64,000 nt of DNA from Pagrus major. Its lineage: Eukaryota; Chordata; Actinopteri; Spariformes; Sparidae. The translations under genes and the position numbers were made by a program. This document shows, piece by piece, positions 47,027-58,352 of the stretch (position 1 is the stretch's first letter; each line of letters opens with the position of its first letter). Below the pieces are notes generated by a model, which had not been told where the DNA came from, did no database searches, and worked only from the letters and a program-made list of their open reading frames with translations. The stretch is taken from positions 16,075,466 through 16,139,465 of the forward strand of contig NC_133236.1 in the NCBI RefSeq assembly GCF_040436345.1, given 5' to 3'.

Positions 47027-50000
47027 CTACACCTTCTGTGCGAGCGGCTGCGCCGACCGCCGGCCTGACTTCATGCGGCTGCGTGCATACACCCGAAGGA
47101 ACAGTGCCAAGAAAACTACAGCAACACCAAAGCCACCTACTATGGTGACGGCATGACCGTAGAGGAAACAAGAGAGGAGGATGGCGATGGCCTGCCGTAG
47201 GGTCATAATGATGGTGAAGACGGCAGCACCGAACTGGTTGATGGTGTAGAAGATGAAGAGCTGGCCGCATGCCGAGCACACGGACAGCAGCACGGCATGG
47301 AAGGCAAACTCGGAGTGTCGTGTCATGAAGGCCAGCGAGTCGAAGAAGGCGCCCTGCTCCAGCAGCGAGCCGACAGTGAAAAGGCAGGAGAACAGGTTGA
47401 CCCCGAACATCATCTGCACTGACGACATCTTGTGCTTGAACAGGTTGTCCTGCCAATTGGAGGTGAAGCTGTCGAAGACGATGTAGCCGACGAGGATGAT
47501 GATCCCGCTGAAGGTGGTGACGGTGGACGGGTGCTTGCTGGGTGTGCTGGACAACAGGAACATGCTGACGCCCACTGAGATCAGCACGGCCGTGAAGTAC
47601 TCCCAGTATTCGTAGCTCTTGTGGGAGACGATCTTACCCATGAGCATGACGGGAATTACTTTAGAGGCCTTGGCCAGGACTTGAGTGGGGAAGCTGATGT
47701 ACTTGAGGGCTTCGTACTGGCACCAGCTGCTCATGATGTTGGAGAGCGAGGCGAAGGAGTACTTGTACATGGGCGCTCCGTGGCGAGGCTGCTTGAACAG
47801 GGTGCACCACAAGCCTGACACGGTCAGAGCCAGGATACGGTTCATGAAGACCAAGAACTGAGAGTCCTTGAATCTCTCACCCTCCTCTTCTGGAGTTGTA
47901 GCTCCGTACGAACGGGTCATCACCCTCTCCTGCAGGACTCCCCATGTCAGGTACGATACCTAAAAATAAGAAAACCGACTTTAGCTTTTCAGGGGTAGAC
48001 TTCACGTTTAAAATTTAAGTTAATTCTTGACCTTTGAGTTTGAATTATTTTGCAGAGTTCTTGGTCACCACGCTCATTTCTCCTCTCCATACTGGCCGTA
48101 AAGTGATCCCTTCCTAACACAGCTACACTGTGATCAAGAAAGTGTCTTCATCCTAGTAATTGCATGTGGTTTATTGTTGGTTTATGACAACGAAACTACA
48201 CGTAACTCCCGAGACGTATCTCTGTGCCACACGTCTGCAAGCCCAAACAAGGGAATTTTGTGCTGAAAACACCAAAACTTTCATTAAGAAGTGATCACTT
48301 TAAGGCCAGGATGAAGGGGACACATTATTACAGTGACCAATAACTCTATCAACTTACATAAGACATGCAGGTTTAACATTGGTGAATGTGTTGGCAAACA
48401 GTTTCCTATTTACACATCCATCAGACACAGAGCGACAGTATCAGTCATTCTGAGTTGTGTCTCTGTCCATCTAAAGCTCTGTTTCATGCCCTGATCAGAC
48501 TTGCTATTAACATCTGTCCAGAGTGATCCAATCAGAGGTGAACAGTCTGTTTACATCTGGCATTAACATGCATCTCGGGTGACCACTTGTAATCAGATCT
48601 CACATCCCCTTCCTCTTTATACAGAGACAAACTGACATGTTCATTAAAAAAAAGAGAAAGAAATGAATGTATAGCATTTCAATTTACAAGAAACAACTTC
48701 ATGTACTGAAATTAATGCAGAATTTACAAGCTGGCACAATTTAACAAGACATTTTTAAAGTTTGTCCTCATTCAACAACTCTCAAAATTGTGTAAGGGAG
48801 TCTGGGGATATTGTGGTTACTGGTTCAGTGGTTGGATTGGTGTTAACAGAAAGTGTGATCACAAACATCTGCAGCTAACATAAGCAGGGTAAGAGAGCTC
48901 AAATGTGTAATTTACACTAGAGTGAGCAACACGGAAATCAGATAGCATGTAATCCTTTCTGCCTGTTGTTTTGGGCTTCTTCGTGTTCACAGAAGACGTC
49001 AGTTGAGTAGGCTGTCCTTCAGTGTGGCTCAGGACACGTCAGTACAACCTGCTAAAAGAATGTGGTTACATGCGGCCCAGACCACTTCTGTTTTTGGTCT
49101 GTGTGATCAGATCCCGAGTGCGTTCTCAGTTTGTCTTGGGGGCATTCACAACTGTACTTAGAGTCGTCTACTTGGGATGGGACCACTCAGGACGGATGTT
49201 AATATCAGGTCTGAACAGGGCCTTGGTCTACAACAACTCCTGTCAGGCTCCTTAGCTGCTAAATGTTTCATCAAGTTCACAAGTTAGTAGCAACACGACT
49301 TTAAAGGCCCATCCTTTAATGTAGAGCCGGTTTTTGTTGCCGTTGACGTTACGTGCCGTACCAGTGTCTCTTAACAGAACCTCCCTTCATACAAACATTA
49401 CTATGTACATCACACTATAATAAAACAAACATAACACAACCTTCTCTACAGCTGCACAAACAGAAAAAGCATTAGACGATGGTACAATAGGATTAGAACA
49501 CATCAGCTTTATGTACTCAATGACTGTTTCTTCCCAGGAGGATCACTACCTGAAGTCCAGCAGCACAAAAGATCAACTTGATGATCTGTCTGACTGATGA
49601 GCCTGAATCACCCTCGTTCCTTGATGCAACTGACACGTCATCGCACAGACCTGTTTTGGCCTCACTGCCAAACACACAGGTCTTTATTACAGGGTAGCAA
49701 ATTCCACTACCTGAAAGAGAGAAAAACATACATAAACATTAACAAATTCACTTGATACCATTGGTGGTCAGGAAGTTACGAAGACATCAAGTTTGTGTTC
49801 TGAAACTAGCATTCATTTCCAAATTAGATGTCAGCCCAAACCTGTTTCTAAGTAATTGGTGCGCTTGAAGTAGCTAATGAGGAGGTAGCCCGGGATGATG
49901 ATGCTGGAGTATCCAAGTATGTTGACGAGGAAGCGGAAGAGCCAGACATCGTGCCAGCCTTCCAGTAGCGATGACTCCTCGGCAGCCACAGAAGGGAAGA

Positions 50001-52750
50001 GAAGCAACACAAGTGCAGGCCAAGCCCTACATGGTAATACAACATTGTATATCAGGCCACATTGTGAAGTAAAGAACAGAAAAGAAAAAATATATCACAC
50101 TAAATCCTTACATACATTTGATTTGACCTCATGTTTTGCTACTCAATATTTGACAAACTCAGACCGAATACTCCCTGTAATACATCATTTTAGCTTCACT
50201 TCCTCCCTCACTGGATGGATTCATTTACACTAAAGCCTTTTGAATCACCTTATTGTATAGGATTCATGTATTCCTATTTTCAGGCACGTTGACAGGACAC
50301 CTAAAGGTCGCAGGTCTTTCCTAACCGGACAGTCATCTTGTATCTTGTTTCAAAACAGACGTCTTAAAGCAGAAGCAACTGAAAGGCGAAACGACTGAAC
50401 CGTTTTGCAATCTGATGAATTATGATAGCAAGGGTGAAAGGACTTCCACAGTAATTTAGTATTGCATTTATACAGTTCATGAAGCTTATGAAAGACAAAT
50501 GGATGCACCAGAAACTGAAGACATTCTATATTTAGTCTCATCGTGCCTAAAAAAAAACATGATCCTAAGATTTGGTTAATACAACTTGTTAATATCTTTT
50601 ATGAGTCCCTTCCTGCCTCCAGTTTATAATGCAGGCTACCTGTTAAAAGTCTTCAAGCTGCTGTAAACATAAACCCTTTTTCAAAGAAAACTCCGTCAAT
50701 AGCCACAAAGGGTACTATACCACTGTTCCCACCGTGGATGTATGAAGTAGAACTGGATTGGGGCACCTCAGTCAGTCCTATGAATGTCACTCACTGGGCG
50801 AAAGCACCAAAAAAGCCACCAAACTCACAAGTTTTTGGGCCTTTAGAGCATATGCACCAGAGTCCTCCTTTTACTTCCTTAGACCAAACCAAATAGCAAC
50901 AGGAAACTGAAAAGGAATAAGGAAGGAATGATCAAAGGAATGATTTTTCTCTTTCAGATGTAAGTGGACAGCAGAGTCTTGACCTGAGGAGTTGGTCCAG
51001 GGCCAACAATGTAAACATCTTGGCCAGAGAGGACAGATGGTTTGAAAGGAGTAAAGGAGTTAGTTAGAACTGAAGAAACCTGCTGGATGAGAGGTGAAAC
51101 GTCTTCAAGAAACTGAAACAAGTCCAGTTGCCTATGATACAGCACCTAGATTTACCATGACCTGGAGGACTGAGGACCTTCATCAACAACATTAATAATG
51201 ATGTTCACGGAAAAACACCAACAGCAATAGCAATGCAAGATAGGCCCTCATGATCACCGCAAAACTGCAACCAATCCAGCCACTATGCCAAGATTGCTTC
51301 ACATTCCCACTCTGATGACACAAATCTTTGTTTCTGCATTCATATCACAGCGAAAAAATGTTGTTGACGTCAATCCTAAACAGACTATGGTTACCGGGCT
51401 AGGATAGGCTTTAAAGGGTTCACCGTGATTGGATGACTTTGACGCCATTCTAGGAAAAAAGTATCGCTTCCTGGGGGACTGGTTTCCAAAAGCCGAGTAG
51501 TGCCACCCATGACAAGCAAACCCATCTGAATGCACAACATAGGCTCGCAACAGCTACTAAACATGGGAGGTATGGAGGACACATTATGGAACCACATAAT
51601 CCATTAAACAAGATGTTAAGTAATTAGATGCGCTGGGTCGTGCCACAAACACCGGTGACTCAAGCACACCTGTGGTGAAATCCTAGCTGCCTATGAAAAA
51701 GGTGTGCTCCTTGCTGTCGTGGCACAGAGTGTGTATCCCATTCAAAGTGAGGCTGGGCCTCCTCCCAGGGGGGCTGTTAGCCTGACTCATACAGAGCCTC
51801 TTTGTGTGGGACTCTGCTGTGGCCAGTAGCCCACTGCAGCAGGACCTGGGCTCTGAACAAGCAGCTTATTACATGGAGGAATGCACTGCACTGGGCTGGG
51901 CAGCCATCCCACAGGCTGCTACACCACAGGAGCACAGACAGCGCACTGCCAAAATGTACCTGAGGAGAGAATGAGTGCTAGTGTCTTGTGTGCGTATATG
52001 ACAGCAGATAATATGGATTTAAACTAAACCAAACACAGCATCCCCTTGTTAAAATGGGTAAATAAGGTTGCACTGTCATTCATAACAACTATGTCACTGT
52101 TACTTCCAAACTAGCGGAGGGAGCAGTGTGGATAAAGCACTATATTCACAGTAAACACCTCAGTGCAGAGGGTGTTGTACCAAATTCTGTGACCATTGCA
52201 TTTTATGACCTGTGCAGGAATTTCAGCCATATTGCCACTGCTAACATTTCTATCACACGTTACAACATACAGTATTTCAAGTGTTAGCAAACAGACTGCC
52301 ATGTACACTTTAGTTTCACAGCGAATGAAGTCTGTGTCTCCCAATATCTAGCTTATTATCTTAATATTCCGCGGTCACAAAGCTTACAAGCATTTCTGAC
52401 CCTACGTGGACACCGTTTCATAACAAAGCAAGTGTGATTAAAAAAAACAAAACATTTGCTGTGGAGATATGAAGCTGACTTGGGGTAGCTTCACTGATTT
52501 TGGTTCCTGTACACTAACGTTACAGTTTTACTTCAGCGATCAGGTTGTTTGCAGACTTCAAAAACACACTGACAGTCAACGTAACTGCGAATAAAGGAAA
52601 CCGGCGGTGAGATGATATCACTGCACGCTCACAGGTACCTCAGAGGACAGTCAGCTGAGCTTGTCCAAACCTAAAAATCATCTTTTAGCTTGGCATATTT
52701 TAGTTAGCTCCTCTTGGTCTCCACCATTACCTCCATGAAAAAGATGGCAT
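47027..52750 (-). CDS. slc35b2: Adenosine 3'-phospho 5'-phosphosulfate (PAPS) transporter 1
   Basis: Complete; four coding exons in transcript order: 52750-52731, 50026-49842, 49710-49550, 47959-47027; 1299 nt, 432 aa, equal to human. The first exon codes only MPSFSWR (split Arg codon), followed by [19 protein letters not shown], a signal-like hydrophobic start. About ten hydrophobic membrane segments follow. Family-conserved blocks include [57 protein letters not shown] and [23 protein letters not shown]35B2 imports cytosolic PAPS into the Golgi lumen for sulfation of glycosaminoglycans and tyrosines (established for the family). The last exon alone carries 310 codons. Its neighbours, hsp90ab1 on one side and nfkbie on the other, match human 6p21.1. 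Confidence 0.96.
48489..49225. repeat. Long fold-back element in slc35b2 intron 3
   Basis: GCCCTGATCAGACTTGCTAT (48489) pairs with ATATCAGGTCTGAACAGGGC (to 49222); TCCAGAGTGATCC pairs with GGACCACTCAGGACGG; ATCAGATCTC pairs with GATCAGATCCCGAG. The centre (48640-48990) is AT-rich. It occupies about half of the intron. Confidence 0.7.
50990..51200. repeat. Retroelement-like 3' tail fragment in slc35b2 intron 1
   Basis: GAAACCTGCTGGATGAGAGG, TGAAACGTCTTCAAGAAAC and AAGTCCAGTTGCC resemble a repeated fish sequence often seen near LINE or Penelope-type ends. No coding body is present; the family assignment is uncertain. Confidence 0.4.
51201..52700. other. Remainder of slc35b2 intron 1
   Basis: No feature identified with confidence. 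51230-51640 has a denser codon-like composition and two overlapping minus-strand open frames (83 and 68 codons), but no domain or splice frame that I recognise. 51740-51960 is GC-richer. 52440-52700 is probably part of the 5' intron near the promoter. Confidence 0.4.
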
Positions 52751-53095
52751 TTTCCCCACTCGGTGTCCCGACACCTGGCGCTGCGCACACGCCGACAGAC
52801 TCAGACGTCTCCGCTGAAACAGAGCATGAAGCCGCACGGATCCGGCAGGTACCCTTATTTTTTAATGTCCAGGGAGTGTCTTCTTTCGGACTAGCCGCCG
52901 TTAGCTTTGATGTCTTCAACTTATCCTCAATGGCCGATGTGTTCACTTGAGCAGGAAAAGCCCCCTCCTCCTGAGTCAACACGAAAGGATGCCGGAGACA
53001 GAGAGCAGCGCCCCCCCGGCGACACTGCCGCTGGCGGTGTGGAGGAGTCACTGCAAGGCAAAGCAGGTTTATACGTGTAGAGCACATTTCATGCA
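52751..53095 (-). promoter_or_regulatory. slc35b2: slc35b2 5' UTR and promoter region
   Basis: CpG-bearing sequence (CCGACACC, CTGCGCACACGCCG, ACCCCGGCGACACTGCCG) directly upstream of the start codon and free of repeats until about 53100. No TATA box was recognised. An overlapping 139-codon minus-strand frame (53123-52704) is out of frame with the SLC35B2 start. Confidence 0.45.
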
Positions 53096-53117
53096 CAGGA
53101 GAACTGCTGTACATACA

Positions 53118-55700
53118 GTACATTTACTCAAGTACTGTTTATGAGTAACATTTTTAGTTACTTGTACTTTACTTGAGTCAGACCACTGCCTGATACAGCT
53201 CACTCCTACACACAAGCCTCTTGTTAGGAGACAGCCCATCACCACCAGGACTATGCAGCAGTGGTCTGTGGAGGCTGAGGGGGCCCTGATGGAGTGTTAC
53301 AGGATAACTGACTGGGAGATGTTTCAGGAGGACTACAGTGACGACATTGAGGGTCTCACTCAACGTGTCACTGACTACATAAAGTTCTGTGATTAGAGTA
53401 TTGTCCCCACCAGGAAGGTTCGCTGCTTCCCCAACAGCAAACCATGGATCAACAGGGGCATTAAAGTCCTGTTGAACCAGAAGAGGAGAGCTTTCATGGC
53501 AGGGGACCATGAAGATGCACAGAAGGAAATCCAGAAAGAGCTGAGGAGAGAACTGAGGGCTAAAGCCTGCTACAAGAACAGGATAGAGGGGAAGCTGCAG
53601 CAGAACAACCCCCGAGAGGTGTGGGCGGGGGTGAGTAACATCACAGGCATGAAAGCAGTGGAGGGGGGACAGCTTCTGCACCTCCCCTCCCAGCACCACC
53701 CTCTCCCTCTCTCAGGTCTCTGTCCAGACCAGAGGGCAGTCATGCCCTCACCACATCCCCAATCCCCCCAACAACAACAACAACAACAACAACCCCAACC
53801 ATTGAGACCAGCCACGTGAGACGGCAGCACACCAGGACCAGGACCAACAAGGCCAGAGGACTGGATGACATCAGCCCGAGGGTGCTCAAGGTCTGTGCGG
53901 AGCAGCTGGCAGGAGTGTCCACGCATCTTTTTGAACTCTCCCTGAGGCTGAAAAAGGTGCCAACACTCTAGAAGACATCCTGCATAGTCCTGGTGCCGAA
54001 GAAGGGACGCCCCAGTGCTCCAAACGACTTCAGACCTGTGGCGCTAACGTCACATGTCATGAAAACCTTTGAGAGGCTGGTCCTGCAGCATCTCAGGCCC
54101 CTGGTGCACGACTGCCTGGAACCACTGCAGTTTGCGTACCAGACTGACATCGGCGTGGAGGATGCCATCATCTACCTGCTTCACAGAGCTAACACGCACC
54201 TGGAGAGGCCACAAAGCATGATGAGGATCACTTTCTTTGACTTCTCTAGTGCTTTTGACACGGTCCAGCCAGTACGGCTGGCTGAGAAGCTCTCAGTGAT
54301 GCAGGTTGATCAGGACCTGGTGGCATGGTTTACAGACTACCTCACGGACAGGCCGCAGTATGTCAGGCTGCGACACTGCCTGTCAGATGTGGTGACAAGC
54401 AACACTGGCACACCCCAGGGAACTGTTCTTTCACCGTTTTTGTTCACCCCTTACACCTCTGACTTCTGCTACAACTCCCGAACATGCCACCTGCAGAAGT
54501 TCTCTGATGACTCCTCCATTGTTGGATGAATAACATCGGGAAAACCAAGGAGCTGGTGGTGGACTTCCGGCGCAGGAAGAGCCCCCCAACACCTGTTACC
54601 ATAAACGGGGAGGGGGTGGAGATGGTGGACACCTACAGGTTCCTACAACACCGAGGCCCTCTATAGGAAGGGACAGAGCAGGCTGTTCTTTCTGAGGAGG
54701 CTCAGGTCTTTCAATGTGTGTACTAGGCTGCTACGAATGTTCTGTCTGTGGTAGCCAGTGTCATATTCTTTACAGTAGTGTGCTGGGGAGGTGGCATTGG
54801 GAGCGGTGGTGCCATCAAGCTGAACAAACTGGTGAGGAAAGCCAGTTCTGTGGTGGGGATGAAACTGGACAGTGTGGAGGCAGTGACAGAGAGGAGGATG
54901 AGAGGAAAGCTACGAGCTAGAATGGACAATCCCTCTCACCCTCACTACGCTGAGCTGAGGCAACTCAGGAGCACGTTCAGCCACAGACTCATCCAACCAC
55001 GTGCCTCAAAGCGCTTGGGGGGCTCTTTCACACCATCAGCGATCAGACTACACAACACCACCACCACAGCTCCCAACACCTCCTTTCTCCACTGATTAAG
55101 GACTCAACCATACACTTCACTGTCACAAAGACTGATTGTTTTTTTGTTCTTGTTGTTATTTATCATCTCAGGAACCCTGCACATTGCACATTTGCACAGT
55201 CACATTTATTATATATTGTACACATCATGTACATACAAGGGCAGTCACTGTATATAGTATGTTTATTTTTATTCTAATAGTTTTTATTATACTTTGTATT
55301 CAAATTGTTCTAACAGATTATAATAAACAGAAAAATGCTAAATGTTTGATCTGATAATCTGCCAGGCCAATAATCAGTCGACCCATAGTCACTTGATCAC
55401 TTGTTGTTTAAATACATTTGATATTAAAGTACATTTAATATGAGATACTTTCAGACCTTTACTTATGTACTATTTATTTAGGTGACTTTCACTTTTACCA
55501 AAGTAGTATTTTAAAACAATATCTTTATTTTTACTCAAGTATGACTCTTGGGTACTTTTTACAACACTTTGTACATGTACGTGATGCCTGTTGTCAAAAA
55601 TATCAAAATATCGATACTTAATATTTGAATATTAACATTAAATTAACATCCTGCTGTAAATGTATGAAAGGGGTCATTCTGCTTAATGAGTTAATGAGAT
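53118..55700. repeat. Older 'tactcaagta' repeat split by the LINE
   Basis: The left piece, 53118-53177 (ACAGTACATTTACTCAAGTA, TTGTACTTTACTTGAGT), corresponds to the start of the family seen at 12790. The right piece, from about 55328 to 55700 (AAAAATGCTAAATGTTTGATC, TTTTACTCAAGTATGAC, GGGGTCATTCTGCTTAATG), corresponds to its later parts. The LINE lies between them. Confidence 0.6.
53178..55327 (+). mobile_element. Decayed CR1/Rex1-like LINE (non-LTR retrotransposon), 5'-truncated
   Basis: The element starts at the SDH motif that closes an APE-type endonuclease domain, so most of the endonuclease is missing. An in-frame TAG lies at about 53394-53396. The reverse transcriptase part runs 53993-54529: KGRPSAPNDFRPVAL, motif A FFDFSSAFDTVQP, motif B GTPQGTVLSPF, and FSDDSSIVG at the catalytic Asp pair position, then a stop. 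The downstream part (KTKELVVDFRRRK; RLFFLRRLRSFNV; later HPHYAELRQL and RLIQPRASKRLG) continues after apparent internal deletions near 54525 and 54645. A (CAA)n run is at 53773-53795. The 3' end is AT-rich and stops near 55327. It cannot be active. Family assignment is by motif memory. Confidence 0.85.
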
Positions 55701-57580
55701 ATCTAGCTGACAATATTATGTAAATACACTTAAAATTTAGAATCAACCTTTTCACAGCAGACATTTTATTCAAGATACCGCATGCAGCCAATATTATTCT
55801 CTTTTACTAATTACACACGTGCTATCAACCAGCTGCTTTGCTTCAGCTATGCCTGCATGTTAAATACTATAATACAGGATACCAAAGAAAAACGTACCAC
55901 TTCATTTATAATTTATCAATTCATGGTGCATCTCTGCAATGATGGAGATTCTGATATTGTCATCATATTATATTATTTCCAACAGCAGCATTTGATCTGC
56001 ATGTCAGTCTTTGAAATAATAAAAATGATTAGATATTTTCAATTTTCAAGATGGATATATATTTCATAACTCTGGCACACTAAAACGCAGACTAAAACTC
56101 CCATCACGGTCACAGTGATGTTATTAAAGCAAGAAAATGTGTGGTAGGGAACTTAATGATCAGCAAAACTGGTTTATAACATTTCACAACACCTTTTTGT
56201 TTTAACATAGCCTTTGGCAACACTTGCGTGACCCACACTGTATAGCTCAAGTTATAGGCTCAGTGGGGAAGTAGTTATACTTTCATAACTCTGTTCTAGC
56301 AGTTGACCACAGAGCTTTGTCTGTTTAGAAGCTGTCACCATAATAACTTCTGTTTGTGAACATGAATCTGCTCTATCAAACTCTTACAACAGAGTATTTA
56401 ACTGACCAAAGCAAAGATAAAGTATTGCCCCAGAAAAAGCATGAAGTGAAGACTTTGTGCCAGCTTATCAACCTGTCTCGCTGTCGGCGTGTGCTCGTGC
56501 AGGAGATACAGCTGAGTGGAATTTCCAGTCGCTCCACAGTCATTGTATTATAGCAACCATCAGGAAGAAGCCACTTACAGGAAAACAAAAGATACACCTG
56601 ACAAAAGCAGGAACAGAAACTGCTGTGTTTTTGTGAAAGAGCTTTGTCATGAAGTCTGCTTGTTAGTTAACCGGAATAATTTATGATGGGATGTCTTTGC
56701 TGTAAAATCTAGCCAGTCATACAAAACACAATCGTGATTTACTGTAGATGCATCTAATTATAACGTAAGGGAATCTCTGTCTGTATGTCTGTTAATCGCA
56801 TATCTCGAGAACGGTTCATCCGATCTACTTCACGCTTGGCAGGTTTGTTGCTGAGGATCCAAGGAAGTGCAGTGTTGAATTTGGTGCAGTTTGAATTCAA
56901 TATTAATAGATTTTGAAGAAATTAAAAAGCTGAAAGCCAAAGCTCCTCACTGTGTAACTACAAGTCAGTTGAGCTGGCTTCAAGTGGCTTGCTGGCTACG
57001 CTGGGCCCATAGTGTGAACATAACATTAGTCCAAGTGATATGTGCCCAATTAGAGGTGATATGTTCACTTTTTCATAAAAACTTTGTATGCTTGTATAGA
57101 TCGACTCCCTGAACATTTTCAGGAATGGAGCCCTCGCAAAAAGCGCCTTGTGGCAGCCATTTACTCAACAAAATTTGCATATCTCCTAAACCAAATATAA
57201 TAACAAAGAAAGGGTGATGTCAACCCCTATGTTTTATAATTCTGTTATATTCATGTTTTAAAAGCTTGATCTTTTTGTTCATGTTCATTTTGTCATCCTT
57301 GATAATCAAAACATCGGGGTCGACATACCAAGTATCATGCCTTTATGAAAAAGCTGACATTGTTGTCACATACCACCTGGACTATCTTCTGTCTGTTTGC
57401 ATTTCGTAAATAAGCTCCTTGATAAACCTGAAGCTACCAGTGCAGAACAGAAATGAGATAATCATTATCTTGGGTTTGGGTGTGTGAAGATATCACAAGC
57501 AAATCACTGACATGTAAAAACAGGTTCAAATTTCTTCCAAATTCCCTTTACCCAGAAAAGAGCACAATATGCAGTCAGTT
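55701..57580. other. slc35b2-nfkbie intergenic region
   Basis: No gene seen. 56757-57110 (GGGAATCTCTGTCTGTATG, ATATCTCGAGAACGGTTCATCC, TTGCTGAGGATCCAAGGAAG) is a widely dispersed fish repeat. The rest is AT-rich with no recognisable content. Confidence 0.55.
56757..57110. repeat. Interspersed fish repeat (CTCGAGAACGGTTCATCC type)
   Basis: The sequence of GGAATCTCTGTCTGT, TCGAGAACGGTTCATCCG, CTTCACGCTTGGCAGG and GAGGATCCAAGGAAGTGCAG is one I recognise from many teleost intergenic regions. Autonomy and family unknown. Confidence 0.6.
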
Positions 57581-57589
57581 TTTTCTCAT

Positions 57590-58352
57590 TTTATTACAAA
57601 ATAAACAAACTGCCCATGTTAACTAGACAGAGCAGTGTAATTACACACCAAGGGACAGTGACAGTTTACTGCAGATTGAAGATGAGATGAGATAAATAGA
57701 GAAAAATGTTTCACATGAAGCAGCAAACCTAAAAAAAAGAAAAAAAAAAAAAGACAAAGCTGCATTTTGTGTTATCTTACATTTCAAAGTTGGCAAACAT
57801 TTTTTTAACAAATAGCATGGGTGTGATTAGTTTGTCTTTGCAGGACTTCAGGTCTCTTTGTGACAGTTTTACATTTAGTAAACTTTGGTTACAATGAAAG
57901 GCCACATTTTCAGAGATATAAACCCATTATCACAGCACTGATAAAGTTTGAGAAACTATGAAGCAAACTGATTTGAATGTTCGATTTTAGCCATTAATAT
58001 AAGGTTAATGTGATAAAGAGGTAGAATTTCTTCTGGATGTTGAACATGTTGCTAGAAGGTTTGGTAGTCACAGTGAGGTGGCGTTTGTTAAAACACTTCC
58101 AGATGCACGCGGAAAGAAGCAAAGTAATCAAGTCAATGATTTAGAAACAGATTTTTTTTTTTTTAAATCAGTGTTCAGATAAGCAGAATCACTCTCTTAT
58201 CAGAGGCAAGTAAGATTTATATGGTGTGCATATTTGTCTAGGTAATGGATAAATACAGAACAAATCAGAACGTACTACAGAACTTCAGCTCCAATACAGC
58301 TTTTTTTGGTGTAAAGCCGCAATGAGACTCCAGACAATTTCAAGATTCAGCC
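57590..58352 (-). other. nfkbie: nfkbie 3' UTR
   Basis: Minus-strand AATAAA at 57590-57595, about 0.75 kb past the TGA stop at 58353. T-rich and A-rich runs occur at 58149-58164 and 57731-57753. Confidence 0.5.

Noticed and set aside
46791-47456. 221-codon minus-strand open frame
   Set aside because: It overlaps the SLC35B2 last exon in another frame, is rich in His/Arg/Cys of out-of-frame type and runs into the 3' UTR. A shadow of slc35b2.
52704-53123. 139-codon minus-strand frame across the slc35b2 start
   Set aside because: Out of frame with MPSFSWR and with the next exon. The alternative join gives no transporter sequence, so it is treated as 5' UTR.
53178-53926. Minus-strand frames of 173 and 118 codons in the LINE region
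   Set aside because: The coding sense of the LINE is the plus strand, shown by reverse transcriptase motifs; these are antisense shadows.
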